Shown here: in pieces, positions 22,331-32,769 of the stretch
Numbering within the stretch: the first letter of the stretch is position 1
Layout: each line of letters opens with the position of its first letter
Source of the DNA: Prostheceraeus crozeri
Taxonomy: Eukaryota > Platyhelminthes > Polycladida > Euryleptidae
Assembly (NCBI GenBank): GCA_907163375.1
Contig: CAJQUW010003423.1
Span: 91,220 to 155,219 of the forward strand
Length of the DNA stretch: 64,000 nt
Direction of reading: 5' to 3'
Position numbers and translations under genes: made by a program
Notes under the pieces: model-generated
Database searches by the model: none
The model's input: only the letters and a program-made list of their open reading frames with translations
What the model was told of the DNA's origin: nothing

Positions 22331-25030
22331 TTCGCTAAATACAAGGGTGGGAGAAGTTACCAACGCGACACGTGGAAATGACGGCGAACAACCTGATAGC
22401 GTGTCTAGAGGTCAGCAGGTAAAAAAATGAGTTTGTAAAACATGAGTCACCTGGCCACGTACGAATCTGGAGGGAGAGAAAAAATGGTCCGGAGGACAAT
22501 CTGTGATTTGGAACTTGTAACATTGGAAGCATGTTCAGGAGATCAGGAGAAATTGTGGATGCCATGTTAAGAAGGAAAGTGGAAATATGTTGTGTTCAGG
22601 AGACGAGGTGAAAAGGTGGCAGTGCCCGATGGTTCGTCCATATTGGATCCAGATACAAGTTTTATTGGCGAAGTTGCCCTGCTACAGTTAGCTGTGTGGG
22701 AGTTTTGATTAGTGAAAGACTGGCAGAGCATGTAGCTGCTGTTGTACGTTTCAGTGAACGTCTAATGTTGCTCAAGTTGCAGTAAACAATCAAGTTGTGC
22801 ATGCTATTTCTGCGTATGAGCGGCAGACCTAATGTGGAAAAGTCAGCTTTCTGGCAGAGACTTACGGATGTGACGAATGACATCCCAGATACGGAAAGGA
22901 TTCTGCTAGGAGGTGATTTGAATGGACATGTGGGGAGGCATGCTGACGGCTGCATCGAAGTTCATGGAGGTTTCGGCTTTGGTAACAAAAATGATGGAGG
23001 AGACAGCATCCTGCATTTCGGCCTTGCAACTTCTATGATTATTTGCAACACCTGTTTCAGGAAGCAAGAAAGTCACTTGGCCACGCACGAATCTGGGCGG
23101 AGAACATCTCAAATTGATTACATTATGGTGAGGAGAAATGACAGACATCTCGTGAAGAACACAAAAGTAATCGCTGGAGAAGAATGCGTCTCGCAACAAC
23201 GCATGGTAACAGCAGACCTATCTTTGAAGAAAGGGAAACGTGTTCGGAAGAAGTTTATTCCGAAATTGTGAGTGTGGAGGCTCAAAGAAGACGACTTACT
23301 AACTAGTTTTAAAGAGAGTATTAGCGTTAATGCCCATAAAGGAGAATCAGCTAAACAATCTATTATCGAAGACTCAAGCTCCTGGAACACGCAATGAAAG
23401 TTCATGAGAGAGTCTTCGAAAAGAGAATTCGTTCCCGAGTGCCAAGGTAGGATATGCAGTTTGATTTAATGCCGGGAAGGGGGACCATTGACCCTATTTT
23501 CATTGTCCGCCAACTGCATGAGAAATGCCTTCAGAAAGAGAGGCCACTCTACTTTGCTTTCATAGACCTGGAGAAGGCATTTGATAGGATCCCGCGTGGC
23601 GTTGTGAAGTTGTGCCTTCGATTTGCTGGTGTAGACGCAGGGAATTATAGATTATATCTTTTGTTACGGGAAGAACAACAACGTCGCACTACTGACATAA
23701 TGAGGGTTACTTTCATTAGTAGTTTAGAACACTACCACTCATGTTACCTAAGTCAAGATACTAAATCGCTATGTACAACTATTAATTGCATATCATAACT
23801 CATGTATATACGCACATCCCCATCTTTATACACTATATAAATAATTAAAGCAATGAAATTCTCAATGACCTAATTTTCCTGGGCTTATAGCCACTGCGAC
23901 AATTAGGAACGCAGCACAAAAACACCATCGGTTGAACGTTGTCTTTAAAATATATGTTACACGGTAATGCACGTTATGGCGAGCGAAGTTGAGAATCGGA
24001 CAGTCTGATAGTCAGCAAGACGAAGCAATGTCACAGCTAACACATTTACACATAAGTAATGAAAGGTGTGAGTCACGTTATCGCATGCATTGGAACTTCG
24101 AAGGGACAGCTTCTCGCTCTATCTTTGTCATGTAAGCAGTCACTGCAGCGCGAGATGTTAACCCTCTCCCTGTCAAGGCAGATTTCGCAAAATCGTGCGT
24201 TGTTCTTCCCGATACACTATCTATAATTCCCTGTGTAGACGAATGGTTGATGCAAGCGACAGTGATGCACGTCGTGTCATTGGCGGGTGCATCGCAAGTG
24301 CAGTGGTGAGAAAGGTCGTCTTGAAGCATCACAAGCCTCTTTTTTGTGCTAAAAGTACTGGGGAACAGTACAACACCTCACAACAGATGTGTTAGACAGC
24401 GTTGTTATAGATGGCGACGAGCATGAAGCCGTGGAACGCTTCTGTTACCTGAATGATGTGCTTGACGCTGGAGGAGGATGCGAAGCTGCTGTCGCCGCTA
24501 GAATACGCGCATGTTGGAGAACATTTCACGAACTGTCAGCTGTCTTCGCATCAAGAGTGTCCATATAGACCATGAAAGGAAAGATTTTCAAAGATTGCAT
24601 CCAAAGTTGCATGTCGCACGCAAGCGAAACATGGGCACTGAAAGCAGAAAGTGAAAGAACGCTGGATACGGCTGAGATGTTCACGGTGCGTCGAATGTGT
24701 GGAGTGTCATTCAGGGAACGTTAATCAAACGCGTAATTGAGAGCGCGCTTAGACTTAGAGCCTATAAGCAAAATCATCCGCAGAAATCGTTGAAGATGAC
24801 TTGTACACGTGTACCGAAAGAAGGAAGAAGACTGGGCAAAGACAGTTTGGGAGTGACAGGACAGGGGACCAAGAAGACCTGGGACGAAGCGGTGGCATCT
24901 GATTGCCGTTTGCTTAACGTACCAGCTGAAGCAGCCCTTGACCGTCAGACTTGGAGGAGATCCATGAGGAGAAGCAGTCTGACCCAATGACATTGGAACA
25001 AACGGACTCAAAACGCGGAAGTAAGTTTTC
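22330..25030 (+). pseudogene. RTE-like LINE, endonuclease and RT remnants
   Basis: Plus strand, broken frames in LINE order. First (22500-22780) come the endonuclease N-terminus pieces: ACSGDQEKLW in one frame, and SGEIVDAMLRRKVEICCV-like coding in the next. At 22795-23271 an open part has RILLGGDLNGHVGRHADG, GFGFGNKNDGGDSILHFG and RRTSQIDYIMVRR. At 23454-23650 is RT: FDLMPGRGTIDPIFIVRQLH and YFAFIDLEKAFDRIPR. From 24380 to 24990 comes FCYLNDVLDAGGGCEAAVAA with the C-terminal thumb and TWDEAVASDC. The YADD region is missing and 23690-24370 holds unrelated sequence. The family resembles the fragment at 12.1-12.8 kb. Confidence 0.75.
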
Positions 25031-25317
25031 ACAAAATCATGACTCTATTGGCTGAAAATGCTACATTCTTACTTTTTCATCAAAAATGTTCATGCTTTTT
25101 GGCATCTTCAGACTCCTTGCGATGTAAGAAATTAGAAAATATAAATTCTATTCAAATAATTTCAATAGTTCTTTTTCAAGCTTCTTCCATAGAGTAGATA
25201 TATCGGGTAGAGTAGCAACTCAGCATTTATTAAATCCCCAATGTGTAAACATCTTCGATTTCATTACTAAAAGCTCAGCCTTGTTATAATAAGATTATTT
25301 TCTCAAGCGTGATCATA

Positions 25318-25515
25318 TCCTGTGGTCTCCGTGGCACAGTGGTTAAGTGCTTGGCCTAGCGATCTTTCGGTCCAGAGGTCGAGCCCTGAAAGTGTCATCG
25401 GAAGTCATCAGGAAGGGCATTCCGCCTTAAGTACCACAACGCTCCAGATCAAAGTCAGACAATGTCAGGACCGTCGAAGCCCCCAGTATAGGGGAGTAAT
25501 GACTTTAATTCACTG
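25318..25515 (+). mobile_element. tRNA-derived SINE
   Basis: The head resembles a tRNA gene with internal Pol III promoter boxes: A box GTGGCACAGTGGTTAAG at 25331-25347 and a B box AGGTCGAGCCC at 25376-25386, one base short of the consensus GGTTCGANNCC. A body follows with AGGAAGGGCATTCCGCCTTA at 25411-25430, a string often seen in invertebrate tRNA SINEs. The end is ill-defined. SINEs depend on a partner LINE for mobility. Confidence 0.7.
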
Positions 25516-25659
25516 ATAGAACAAGGCATCATGATCATAGAAACTGATCATAATTAACTTTAAAAGATGTAAATGAGTCCACATTACTAATTCAGATTCA
25601 AGAAATGACGCCAATTATGAATCATAAAATCAGGCCTTTGAAAATTGAATTAAAAACTT

Positions 25660-26010
25660 GACATGTACATCAGCCAAAAAGCCCTTATAAGATCTCAACT
25701 TTTCCTTGAAGACTTGCAGGTACTTGCATTATAATGCAGGTCATGAAATATCCTATATCTTCAGCTTAATTTCCGCTTAATCAAGGTGCTTGTTAGCAAA
25801 TATTCATTACTTTTGATATCCAACTTGTTTCATTAAAAATGCCTTCATGTCCGTAGTATATAAATTTGCAAAAATTTAGCTTTTTAAAAACCAACCAAAT
25901 AATTTTCTGGACCACAGGAACGTAAACTCCATAAAAACTGAATCTTTTCACGTGAAAATTTTCTCTGTATGCAGACCCTTTTTTGAGTCGACAGTCGACA
26001 CTGTACCTGT
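25660..26010 (-). repeat. Dispersed unclassified repeat, copy 2 (inverted)
   Basis: The reverse complement aligns with 3100-3450 along its length (see that entry). No coding sequence or terminal repeats are seen. Confidence 0.6.
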
Positions 26011-26988
26011 GCTTACTCTATGACTTCCTCAACTTTTATTCTCATAACCGCTAAAGGTATGTTATCTTAGTGAATTTTCGGTAACCTTTACATACGTGGG
26101 ATGATGGTCACGTGCCTCTTGGCTTAAAACTGCGATCTAATCAATGTCGCCAAGGCAATCACCAATATTACACTTATTAAGATAACTATAACTGAACTAA
26201 TTTGCATCTCAAATTTTTAATGTCTTTTTACTGATGTTCCGCTTAATGAAGATGTTGAATTAATTGGTATCATTCTGGATAAATTTGATGTAAGTTTACC
26301 TGTATATATTATTTTTTCTGTTGTTGGAAGGTGAAAGAGATGGTTGATTTCAAATATTTACTTCACCCCCCCCCCCTCCAACAACGAAAATATTGTGATG
26401 ATAAGTGAAGGCCCCTTTCGAGTTTCGACATGAAAAGTTTAGATACTACTATGTACCTATAATGTCCAGTTACCTTCTGCCATCAAATTTGTATTGTAAC
26501 GTCTGTGTTTACCTTCTTCCACTATTAATCACTCTGACGATAATGCCTAAATTTTAGTTTGCGGACACTATTGATTCAGAAAGTTACGGCTGCAGTTCCA
26601 AATTTGGACTCCGCATATCTACTCAGATTCTTAAGTTAACCAAATATCACATATCCATCCCATAATTGAAACTTACAGAAAGATCAAATTCGGATCAATT
26701 TCGGATTTCTTGCGATCACACAATACTTTACATTAAAAAAAATAATTCGATAATTTATGACATATAAATAATATATATAGTATAAATATTATATAATAAC
26801 ACATAAATTAATTCGATTTCACCAACTATTTGCTTGATTCTCATGGACAGCGCATGGGTTTTATGTAGAGAAGCGTAATGCGGTGTATGTAGGCCTTGAT
26901 ATCATGTAGCTTGGATGCTATAGATTGCAATTCTATCTTATCTACAAAAAAAAATGTTCACAATGCATGACGTAATTTATCTTTGCAG
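26011..26988. other. Intron sequence with a small hairpin
   Basis: Around 26310-26395 a TTTTCTGTTGTTGGA string is mirrored by TCCAACAACGAAAA beyond a run of ten C, giving a short inverted repeat. No gene. It ends in the acceptor TATCTTTGCAG of the next host exon. Confidence 0.5.
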
Positions 26989-27055
26989 AACTTGATGAAA
27001 ATCCTCTACGCAGATCCAGAGCTAATTAACTTGCGCGATAAAGAATACAATCCTG
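26989..27055 (+). CDS. MAPKBP1/WDR62: WDR62/MAPKBP1-family exon (short linker)
   Basis: Acceptor CTTTGCAG, donor GGTAAGTGT. The exon reads NLMKILYADPELINLRDKEY, then NP plus one base. It aligns with the human 'SSDLIKIIYVDGNTQALLDTE' segment linking two WD blades. It starts in phase 0 and leaves one base, exactly what the flanking exons require. It is only 67 bases, so it would be easily missed without the neighbouring exons. Confidence 0.92.
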
Positions 27056-27362
27056 GTAAGTGTAAGCTGTAAAATAATTTGATGTTTGACTTTAGCTGGT
27101 CTGTGATCAATTCATGTCTAATGGATAAATGAATCTGCGGAAATTTCATCCATAAATATATAACGTCAAGACCTTTGCCGCATATTTGATTCTATGTATA
27201 GTAGTCGTGCATTTTTTACATCCATGCTGATTGAGTATTCAGAACCAGGGTGCCGCCGACCACAAGGGTCTCGTAGGGGTGCCGCTCCGCTATAATATTG
27301 TATGACATGTAGAAATATGAATCTTCTGTCCAATATGATTGAGAAATCTTGGTATATGCATT

Positions 27363-28049
27363 GCGGTGTGTCAAAAAACCGAAGTTTGGAAAAGTTCAGG
27401 TGCTCAGCGTCCAAATGGTGGGTGGCATTTGGTGTAAAACCAATATTCATGAAATTTTGAGCCGATTGGACAACGCTTTGGGGTCGCGCAAAGAGGTCAA
27501 AGTGAGGTCAGTTTGTCGTGTTTTGTCATTTTTGGGCTAAAAATAGCCTCTGACGTCATTATGTGACCTCGAATGACCTTTTTGACCACTTGACGTGATA
27601 GATAGGGGTCACATTTATATTTGCTGTTAATGCATTATATGGCTCTGAAATGCTTTGTTTAATCGAAAATCGGCATTTTATGATCAAAATTTAAGCAATG
27701 TCACGTGACCACTGTAGGACATGATGTTCTACCACTAAATGTCATTTTACAGCGAAACTAAGCATTTTAGAGCCATATAATGTGTTACCAACAAATACAA
27801 ATATGACCCCTATCCATCATGTCTAGTGGTCAAAAAGATCATTCTAGGTCATATAGTGACGTCAGAGGCTATTTTTAGCTCAAAATGACACAAACAAAAT
27901 ATAACACGACAAACTGACCTGTTTGCGCTATTCCTTGAGCGTTGTCCAATCGGCTTAAAATTTCATATATATTAGTTTTGCACCAAAATGTCACCATTTG
28001 GACGCTGAGCACTTGAACCTCTCCAAATTTGTTTTTTTGACACACCCTG
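27363..28049. mobile_element. Foldback element with arms of about 315 bp
   Basis: The left arm (27363-27685) and right arm (27735-28049) are imperfect reverse complements nearly throughout, with a spacer of about 50 bases. Shared strings include GGTGTGTCAAAAAA, GCTCAGCGTCCAAATGGTG, GCCGATTGGACAACGCT, CAGTTTGTCGTGTT, AAAATAGCCTCTGACGTCA and CATTATATGGCTCT. The right end gives CAGGGTGTGTC, a common Tc1/mariner-type terminus; the left end is slightly eroded. It is non-coding. It lies in the intron between host exons 27055 and 31508, so the host pre-mRNA would contain a long hairpin. Confidence 0.85.
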
Positions 28050-29268
28050 ATGCCCATGTTCTAAATAAACAAGTAATTTGCATAAATCATCACTTTGAAA
28101 ATCTTTCTTTTATTTCGGCTAGTAATTTATCGACAAACTGCATCTATGTAGAGACAGGTAGCTGCTTTTATCTATGTTTTTGTCGTAACTAGTGATGATA
28201 GTGGCTACAAACATCTGAAACTAATACAGGGGACGTACTGTTGTTGCGATAAACGCTGTGCAGTTGTGCAACAGTCACACACGTGGGTAAATTTCTGAAG
28301 CATGCAGTAAATCAATCATGTTTGTGTTATTTTTGATAATACAGAATCGGTAGTATTTATTTAAACAGGTACTCTATGCAACTATGTCTCGGATGCGATT
28401 GTTTTCGAAAAAAAGTGAAAAGCATCTCCACACATTATTGAACATGTGAAGTCATGTCGTAATGTGGACCGGTTGAGTTTTGAGCACAGAGATAAATTGC
28501 TTTCTCTGCGTTGTGTTGTCTAGAGATGACATTTTTAATACTGATGGTCACGCCAAGAACTAGTACCGAGGGGCAGAAAGATCAATTTTCCATTGAACGT
28601 AATGCAAATTCAAGCCTGAATTCTGACAAACTAAATCAATGACACCACATTGAACGTACACAGTCAGTAAATTTAGATTGTGAGGAGTCGAACGATGTGA
28701 ATAATATTTCCATTTGATGAATTTATCACAGAGAAACATTGAGTCAAAGATAGATACTGTTCACTTGGCAGATGTTCAGTCTTCAATGTGACAACGACTA
28801 CTCGTGTGTTCCTTAATACTACTTTCTTTGCGCATTGCGTGCGCTTGGTCGATCACGTAAGCCAAGACGGCTTTTTCCACATCTCTTCACCATTGCATGC
28901 AATAGCAGAGATAGAATCGCGTCACCTCTTGAGTAACAGCGACAGACAAATCCGTTTCTGTAGTTTTGAGATATAATAATTTGACTCTATGGTCAATGAA
29001 ACGATAATGAAAATATCTCTAAATTATCTTTGTTTGTGCGACGTAGGAAAAATTGAGAGGAGAATCCCATGCACAAAACACTGATCACTGGACAGGTATC
29101 AAATTCGTCGTAGATGCTAAGGATGTTTAAGAATGCCAATTAAGAAAGCGAATAATTACGACTGCAAAAGGCAACAGGCCTCGCTGCAGAAGGAATTTAA
29201 CGAAGCAAGCAACGGAAGGGAACAGCGACAATAATAGGTTTCAAAAAAAGCGACAGTCCAGTTTCTAA
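28050..29268. other. Intron sequence, no gene seen
   Basis: No supported feature was recognised between the foldback and the Harbinger-like element. Confidence 0.4.
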
Positions 29269-31033
29269 AGGGGCGTTTACATGTGACACTTTATTGCTGC
29301 CACCTGCAATCAGATGGCAGAGGCCGTTTACACTTGACACTAAAAAGTCGCTGACACTCGAGGAAAAATTGCTACTGACACTTTATCGATCTATGATGAG
29401 TCAGAAAATTGCTTGAGATTGCAGGAGCGCTTACACTTGACACTTTTAGTCGACACTTATTCTTCACGATGTCATCGAGAAAGCGAACAGCCGCAGTAGT
29501 TACTGCATACATCTTGACGAAGAAAACAAAGTGTAAACGGCGAATATGATTGTACTGGCTTCTTGTGTACTGCACAACTATCTTATGACGAAGAAAGAAT
29601 CGGCGAAGAGGTATGCTCCAAAAGATTCATTTGACACAGAGAACTTTGAAAATGGTTCAATTAAAGACGGTTCTTGGTGCATGATGGTTCTTGATGCATG
29701 ATGTTTGCCTGAAGCAAACATGCTGCCAATTGAAAGAAGCTGCAACAACAATATTGCGGATTCTGCAAAAACAACACAAGAGGAATTTCGAGATTTCTTC
29801 ATGACACCCGATGGTGAAGTTTCGTGGCAGTATAAATTTATCTGACATGAATTTTAACTTTGACAAGAAAGCTATTCATTTCATGCTTCATTACTCGCAC
29901 AAAGAAAACAGCTGTGCTATCTAATTTGTTTTCTATTGATTTTTATTAACAATTGTCTCTCAGCATCATCTATATACATTATTTTGAAAATATGGAGAAC
30001 CCAATTATGATTCTTTGAAAACTAGTACGTATCTAAAACGTTCTTTGAAATTATAGAACGTTTTTGGAAGAAAAGAAAGGTAGGATTGACAATAAGTCTT
30101 TTCTCTTAGATGGATACAATGACGGCTATAAAATCTATATTATATAAAGCAACATTATCATCAATTCTCCAACTGACTGTCCATAATAATGTGCAATATA
30201 CATGTACATTTCTTCCCTGTATTGAAAGAAGCGATCGAGTCATGGGATACCGTCACTATTTGATTAAAAGCTTTCTTGGATTTCTTGTTGTAAGATATTT
30301 ATTGATTTCATTCTCATTCATCGTTGAACCAGCGATCATCGTTTCACAAGATGTTTTGCTGAATCTGTCGATGTCAACATGGCAACCAATCAATCAGTGA
30401 TTCATTTTACTCGAGAAAGATGAGTCCCACCTGCTGATGCTTTTATCTATTGACCGATTGTTAAGCGGTCTAGCACCGATACACGACTGCAAAGTCGACG
30501 ATTAAATTCCCACGCATGTCTGTGGTGAGGAATTTCAGGTCAAACAATGCTTAATACTCCCACAAGCAGGTGGAGTTTCTTGTATAATGACAGTCAGGAA
30601 AATCAATTCTGTCCTAGCTAAATGAAGCTGAAATTGATGTTAACTGTATGCACAATAGTGCGCAGTAGCAAAAGCAGAAAATATGTATGTATGAACTATG
30701 CATATTAGCACATCATTAGTAATTTAATGACAGGTGATAATGAAAAAAGCAAGAACAAATCCAGCCTCGAAGAAGTCAGGTTTCTGTGTTCCGATCACGG
30801 TCGTGTCACGTGTGAGTGTCGGTAAAAGTGTCAGCTAAAAGTTACGCCTCGTTCAACTGCAGTGACTCTTGTGGCAGCCACTTTTCAGAAAGTGTCAGGA
30901 GCCGTTTACACGTGCAATATTTTCAGTGACACTCGGTTGCAGCAACTTTTAAAAATGTCAGCAATCTAGTGTCAGAAGCGTTTACACGTGCAATTTAGGT
31001 GTCAGCAATAAAGTTTCATGTGTAAACGCACCT
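29269..31033. mobile_element. Harbinger/PIF-like element, non-autonomous or decayed
   Basis: The ends are inverted repeats of about 40 bp with some mismatches: left AGGGGCGTTTACATGTGACA, right (complement) AGGTGCGTTTACACATGAAA, both continuing CTTTATTGCTG-CACCT. The flanking TAA (29266-29268 and 31034-31036) is the target duplication typical of PIF/Harbinger. Sub-terminal motifs TTTACAC(T/G)TGACACT recur several times inside each end. No transposase could be recognised in the 1.77 kb; one 96-residue frame (30110-30400) has no known match. A tRNA-like SINE remnant lies at 30455-30620 inside it. Confidence 0.8.
30455..30620 (+). mobile_element. Possible tRNA-derived SINE remnant
   Basis: A tRNA-like pattern: GATTGTTAAGCGGTCTAGC, then ACTGCAAAGTCGACGATTAA and ATTCCCACGC, resembling an A box region and the anticodon-to-B-box region of a tRNA, with substitutions in the B box. 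No clear tail. Confidence 0.4.
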
Positions 31034-31507
31034 TAAGAGCGAGAGAAACTCCAGTTTCTCTAGTCCAGCATGAGATCTTAATTGGTATTGCATTTCGTGA
31101 AATTTAGCGACAAATGATCTCAAAAATGCTCAATTTCCATGAAAATATCCACTATTTCAACTGTTGATAACAACTTCGATGACTTAATTTAACCAAGCAA
31201 AAGATTAATTAGGCAACTAAACCCTACACTATCATGAAAATAGAAACTTTTCAAAAAAGGTCAGTGACTATTAAATGTCGCAAGCTTGAAAACTAAGACT
31301 TCACAACTGCCGATTTTATGAAAGGCAATGCCGTCCATGAAAGGTAGCCAGGATCAGCACCGCAGAAACAAAGACGAGAAATATTATTGATTAATTACAA
31401 AAATCCATGGACGATCAAGATTCAATGTTTTCAAATTCTTTAGTATTCATATAAAGTGATCGCCATAGTATTTTGAATTCAGATTTCCTCAATTTTCATT
31501 TTTTTAG

Positions 31508-31622
31508 CGGGAACTACTGATAAGACGGATACATCTTACGAAATGAAACAAGGGGTTCGTGTTGTTAAAATCAGCCCAGATGGCATGCATCTGGCATCAG
31601 GAGATCGTGAAGGTAATATCAG
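31508..31622 (+). CDS. MAPKBP1/WDR62: WDR62/MAPKBP1-family exon (WD40 repeat)
   Basis: Acceptor TTTTTTTAG, donor AGGTAAGCTG. The first two bases complete the open codon. The exon reads [20 protein letters not shown], then [18 protein letters not shown], ending two bases into an Arg codon. It matches the human '[27 protein letters not shown]' blade, which opens the second propeller in this family. Phase is consistent on both sides. Confidence 0.95.
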
Positions 31623-32019
31623 GTAAGCTGATTAGTAAAGCAATACTTCCCAGTGGTTTGTCATTTCTATTTATAATAACGATTGCGTGTCAATTTGCGA
31701 AATAATGAATTAATGAACGCCTTATACTACCTCAACCTTTTTACGTGAATCTCCCGCCAAATCCACATTCTTTCATGATAGCCAAGGCATTGGCACAACA
31801 TCACGAGATTGATGTGAATATATCCAAGGATGCCAGTTTGCATGAGGTCAGAGCTCGTGGAAGTGTGCGCGATACAGATGGGCCTGCAGGTTTCTTGACG
31901 CATTATATGATTTTATGGTTGCAATACTTGTAAATGTTGCATGTCGCACCAGCGCAGAATTTAAGGAAAATTTATAGATTTGGTCAACATTTTCTGATGC
32001 ATTGAGACACTATATAGGC
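31623..32019. other. Intron sequence, no gene seen
   Basis: AT-rich intron start. No supported feature. Confidence 0.4.
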
Positions 32020-32162
32020 ACTAGGATGGCTCAGAAGGTTAAGGTCCACACTTCAGTGCGGAGGTGCAAAAATACCTTGTTTCGAGCGTGTCCGCCTCAG
32101 GAGATGCCATCGCTCTCATTTGAGGTTACTAATTAAAGACCATATCCCCCTTATGCAGATTG
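32020..32162 (+). mobile_element. Possible tRNA-like SINE remnant
   Basis: GGATGGCTCAGAAGGTTAAGG at 32032-32052 resembles a Pol III A box region, and TGTTTCGAGCGTGTCC near 32078-32093 resembles a B box. The tail is not defined. Confidence 0.4.
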
Positions 32163-32421
32163 CATGAATGCAAGGCAACCATTTTGTCATCTCGAGGCAT
32201 TTCACCGATTTCTTCAAGGGAGGCTATATAGGAAAATGTAGCACTGAACAATATGGCATTTACAAATTGAACATGTCAAAAGAAAGAGGACTTTCTTTAT
32301 TTTGACGTGTTCTGTATTTGATGTGCCATGCTGTTCTGTTACATTTTCTTCTGTAGCCTCTCTTGAAGTAATCGGTGAAAGGCTTCAAGATGAGAAAATG
32401 GCTGCTTTGCTTTCAATTCAT
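32163..32421. repeat. Inverted repeat, arms of about 65 bp
   Basis: Left arm 32163-32228 and right arm 32353-32421 are reverse complements with a few differences. Shared strings are GGCA(A)CCATTTT-TCATCT, GCATTTCACCGAT and TTCTTCAAGGGAGGCTA. The spacer of about 125 bases is non-coding. It is probably a small non-autonomous transposon; no target duplication was identified. Confidence 0.65.
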
Positions 32422-32769
32422 GACAAATATTACAATGGCCGGATGCTGTGTCAACATGGCATAAAATCAAATCACAGCACAATACTAGCGGCAAGAGAAA
32501 AAACAGAGGCAGAAATAAGTCAATGGCAGGTGAACATCGAAGTGTGCCAGTTTGCATAGCCAAGACCGACCTGACTGAGAGCACAACACGAAAAGCGGAG
32601 CCGACGAAGTCCCAACAAGAAAAGAAAACGACTAAGGATAGACAAGTGAACACTCAAAAGATTGAAAAAAAGCTAGTCTAATAAAAGCAAGAAGAAGATA
32701 AGGGATTAGTTCCCGTGAAAGAAAAGTTCAGCAGCTCTAACGGAGCCAATCAACGCATCTACACAGTAG

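Noticed and set aside
25318-25390. Functional tRNA gene
   Set aside because: The acceptor stem does not pair and the B box is shortened; a SINE head explains it better.
27900-28060. Short frames on both arms of the foldback resembling each other
   Set aside because: The similarity is the inverted repeat itself; no protein is implied.
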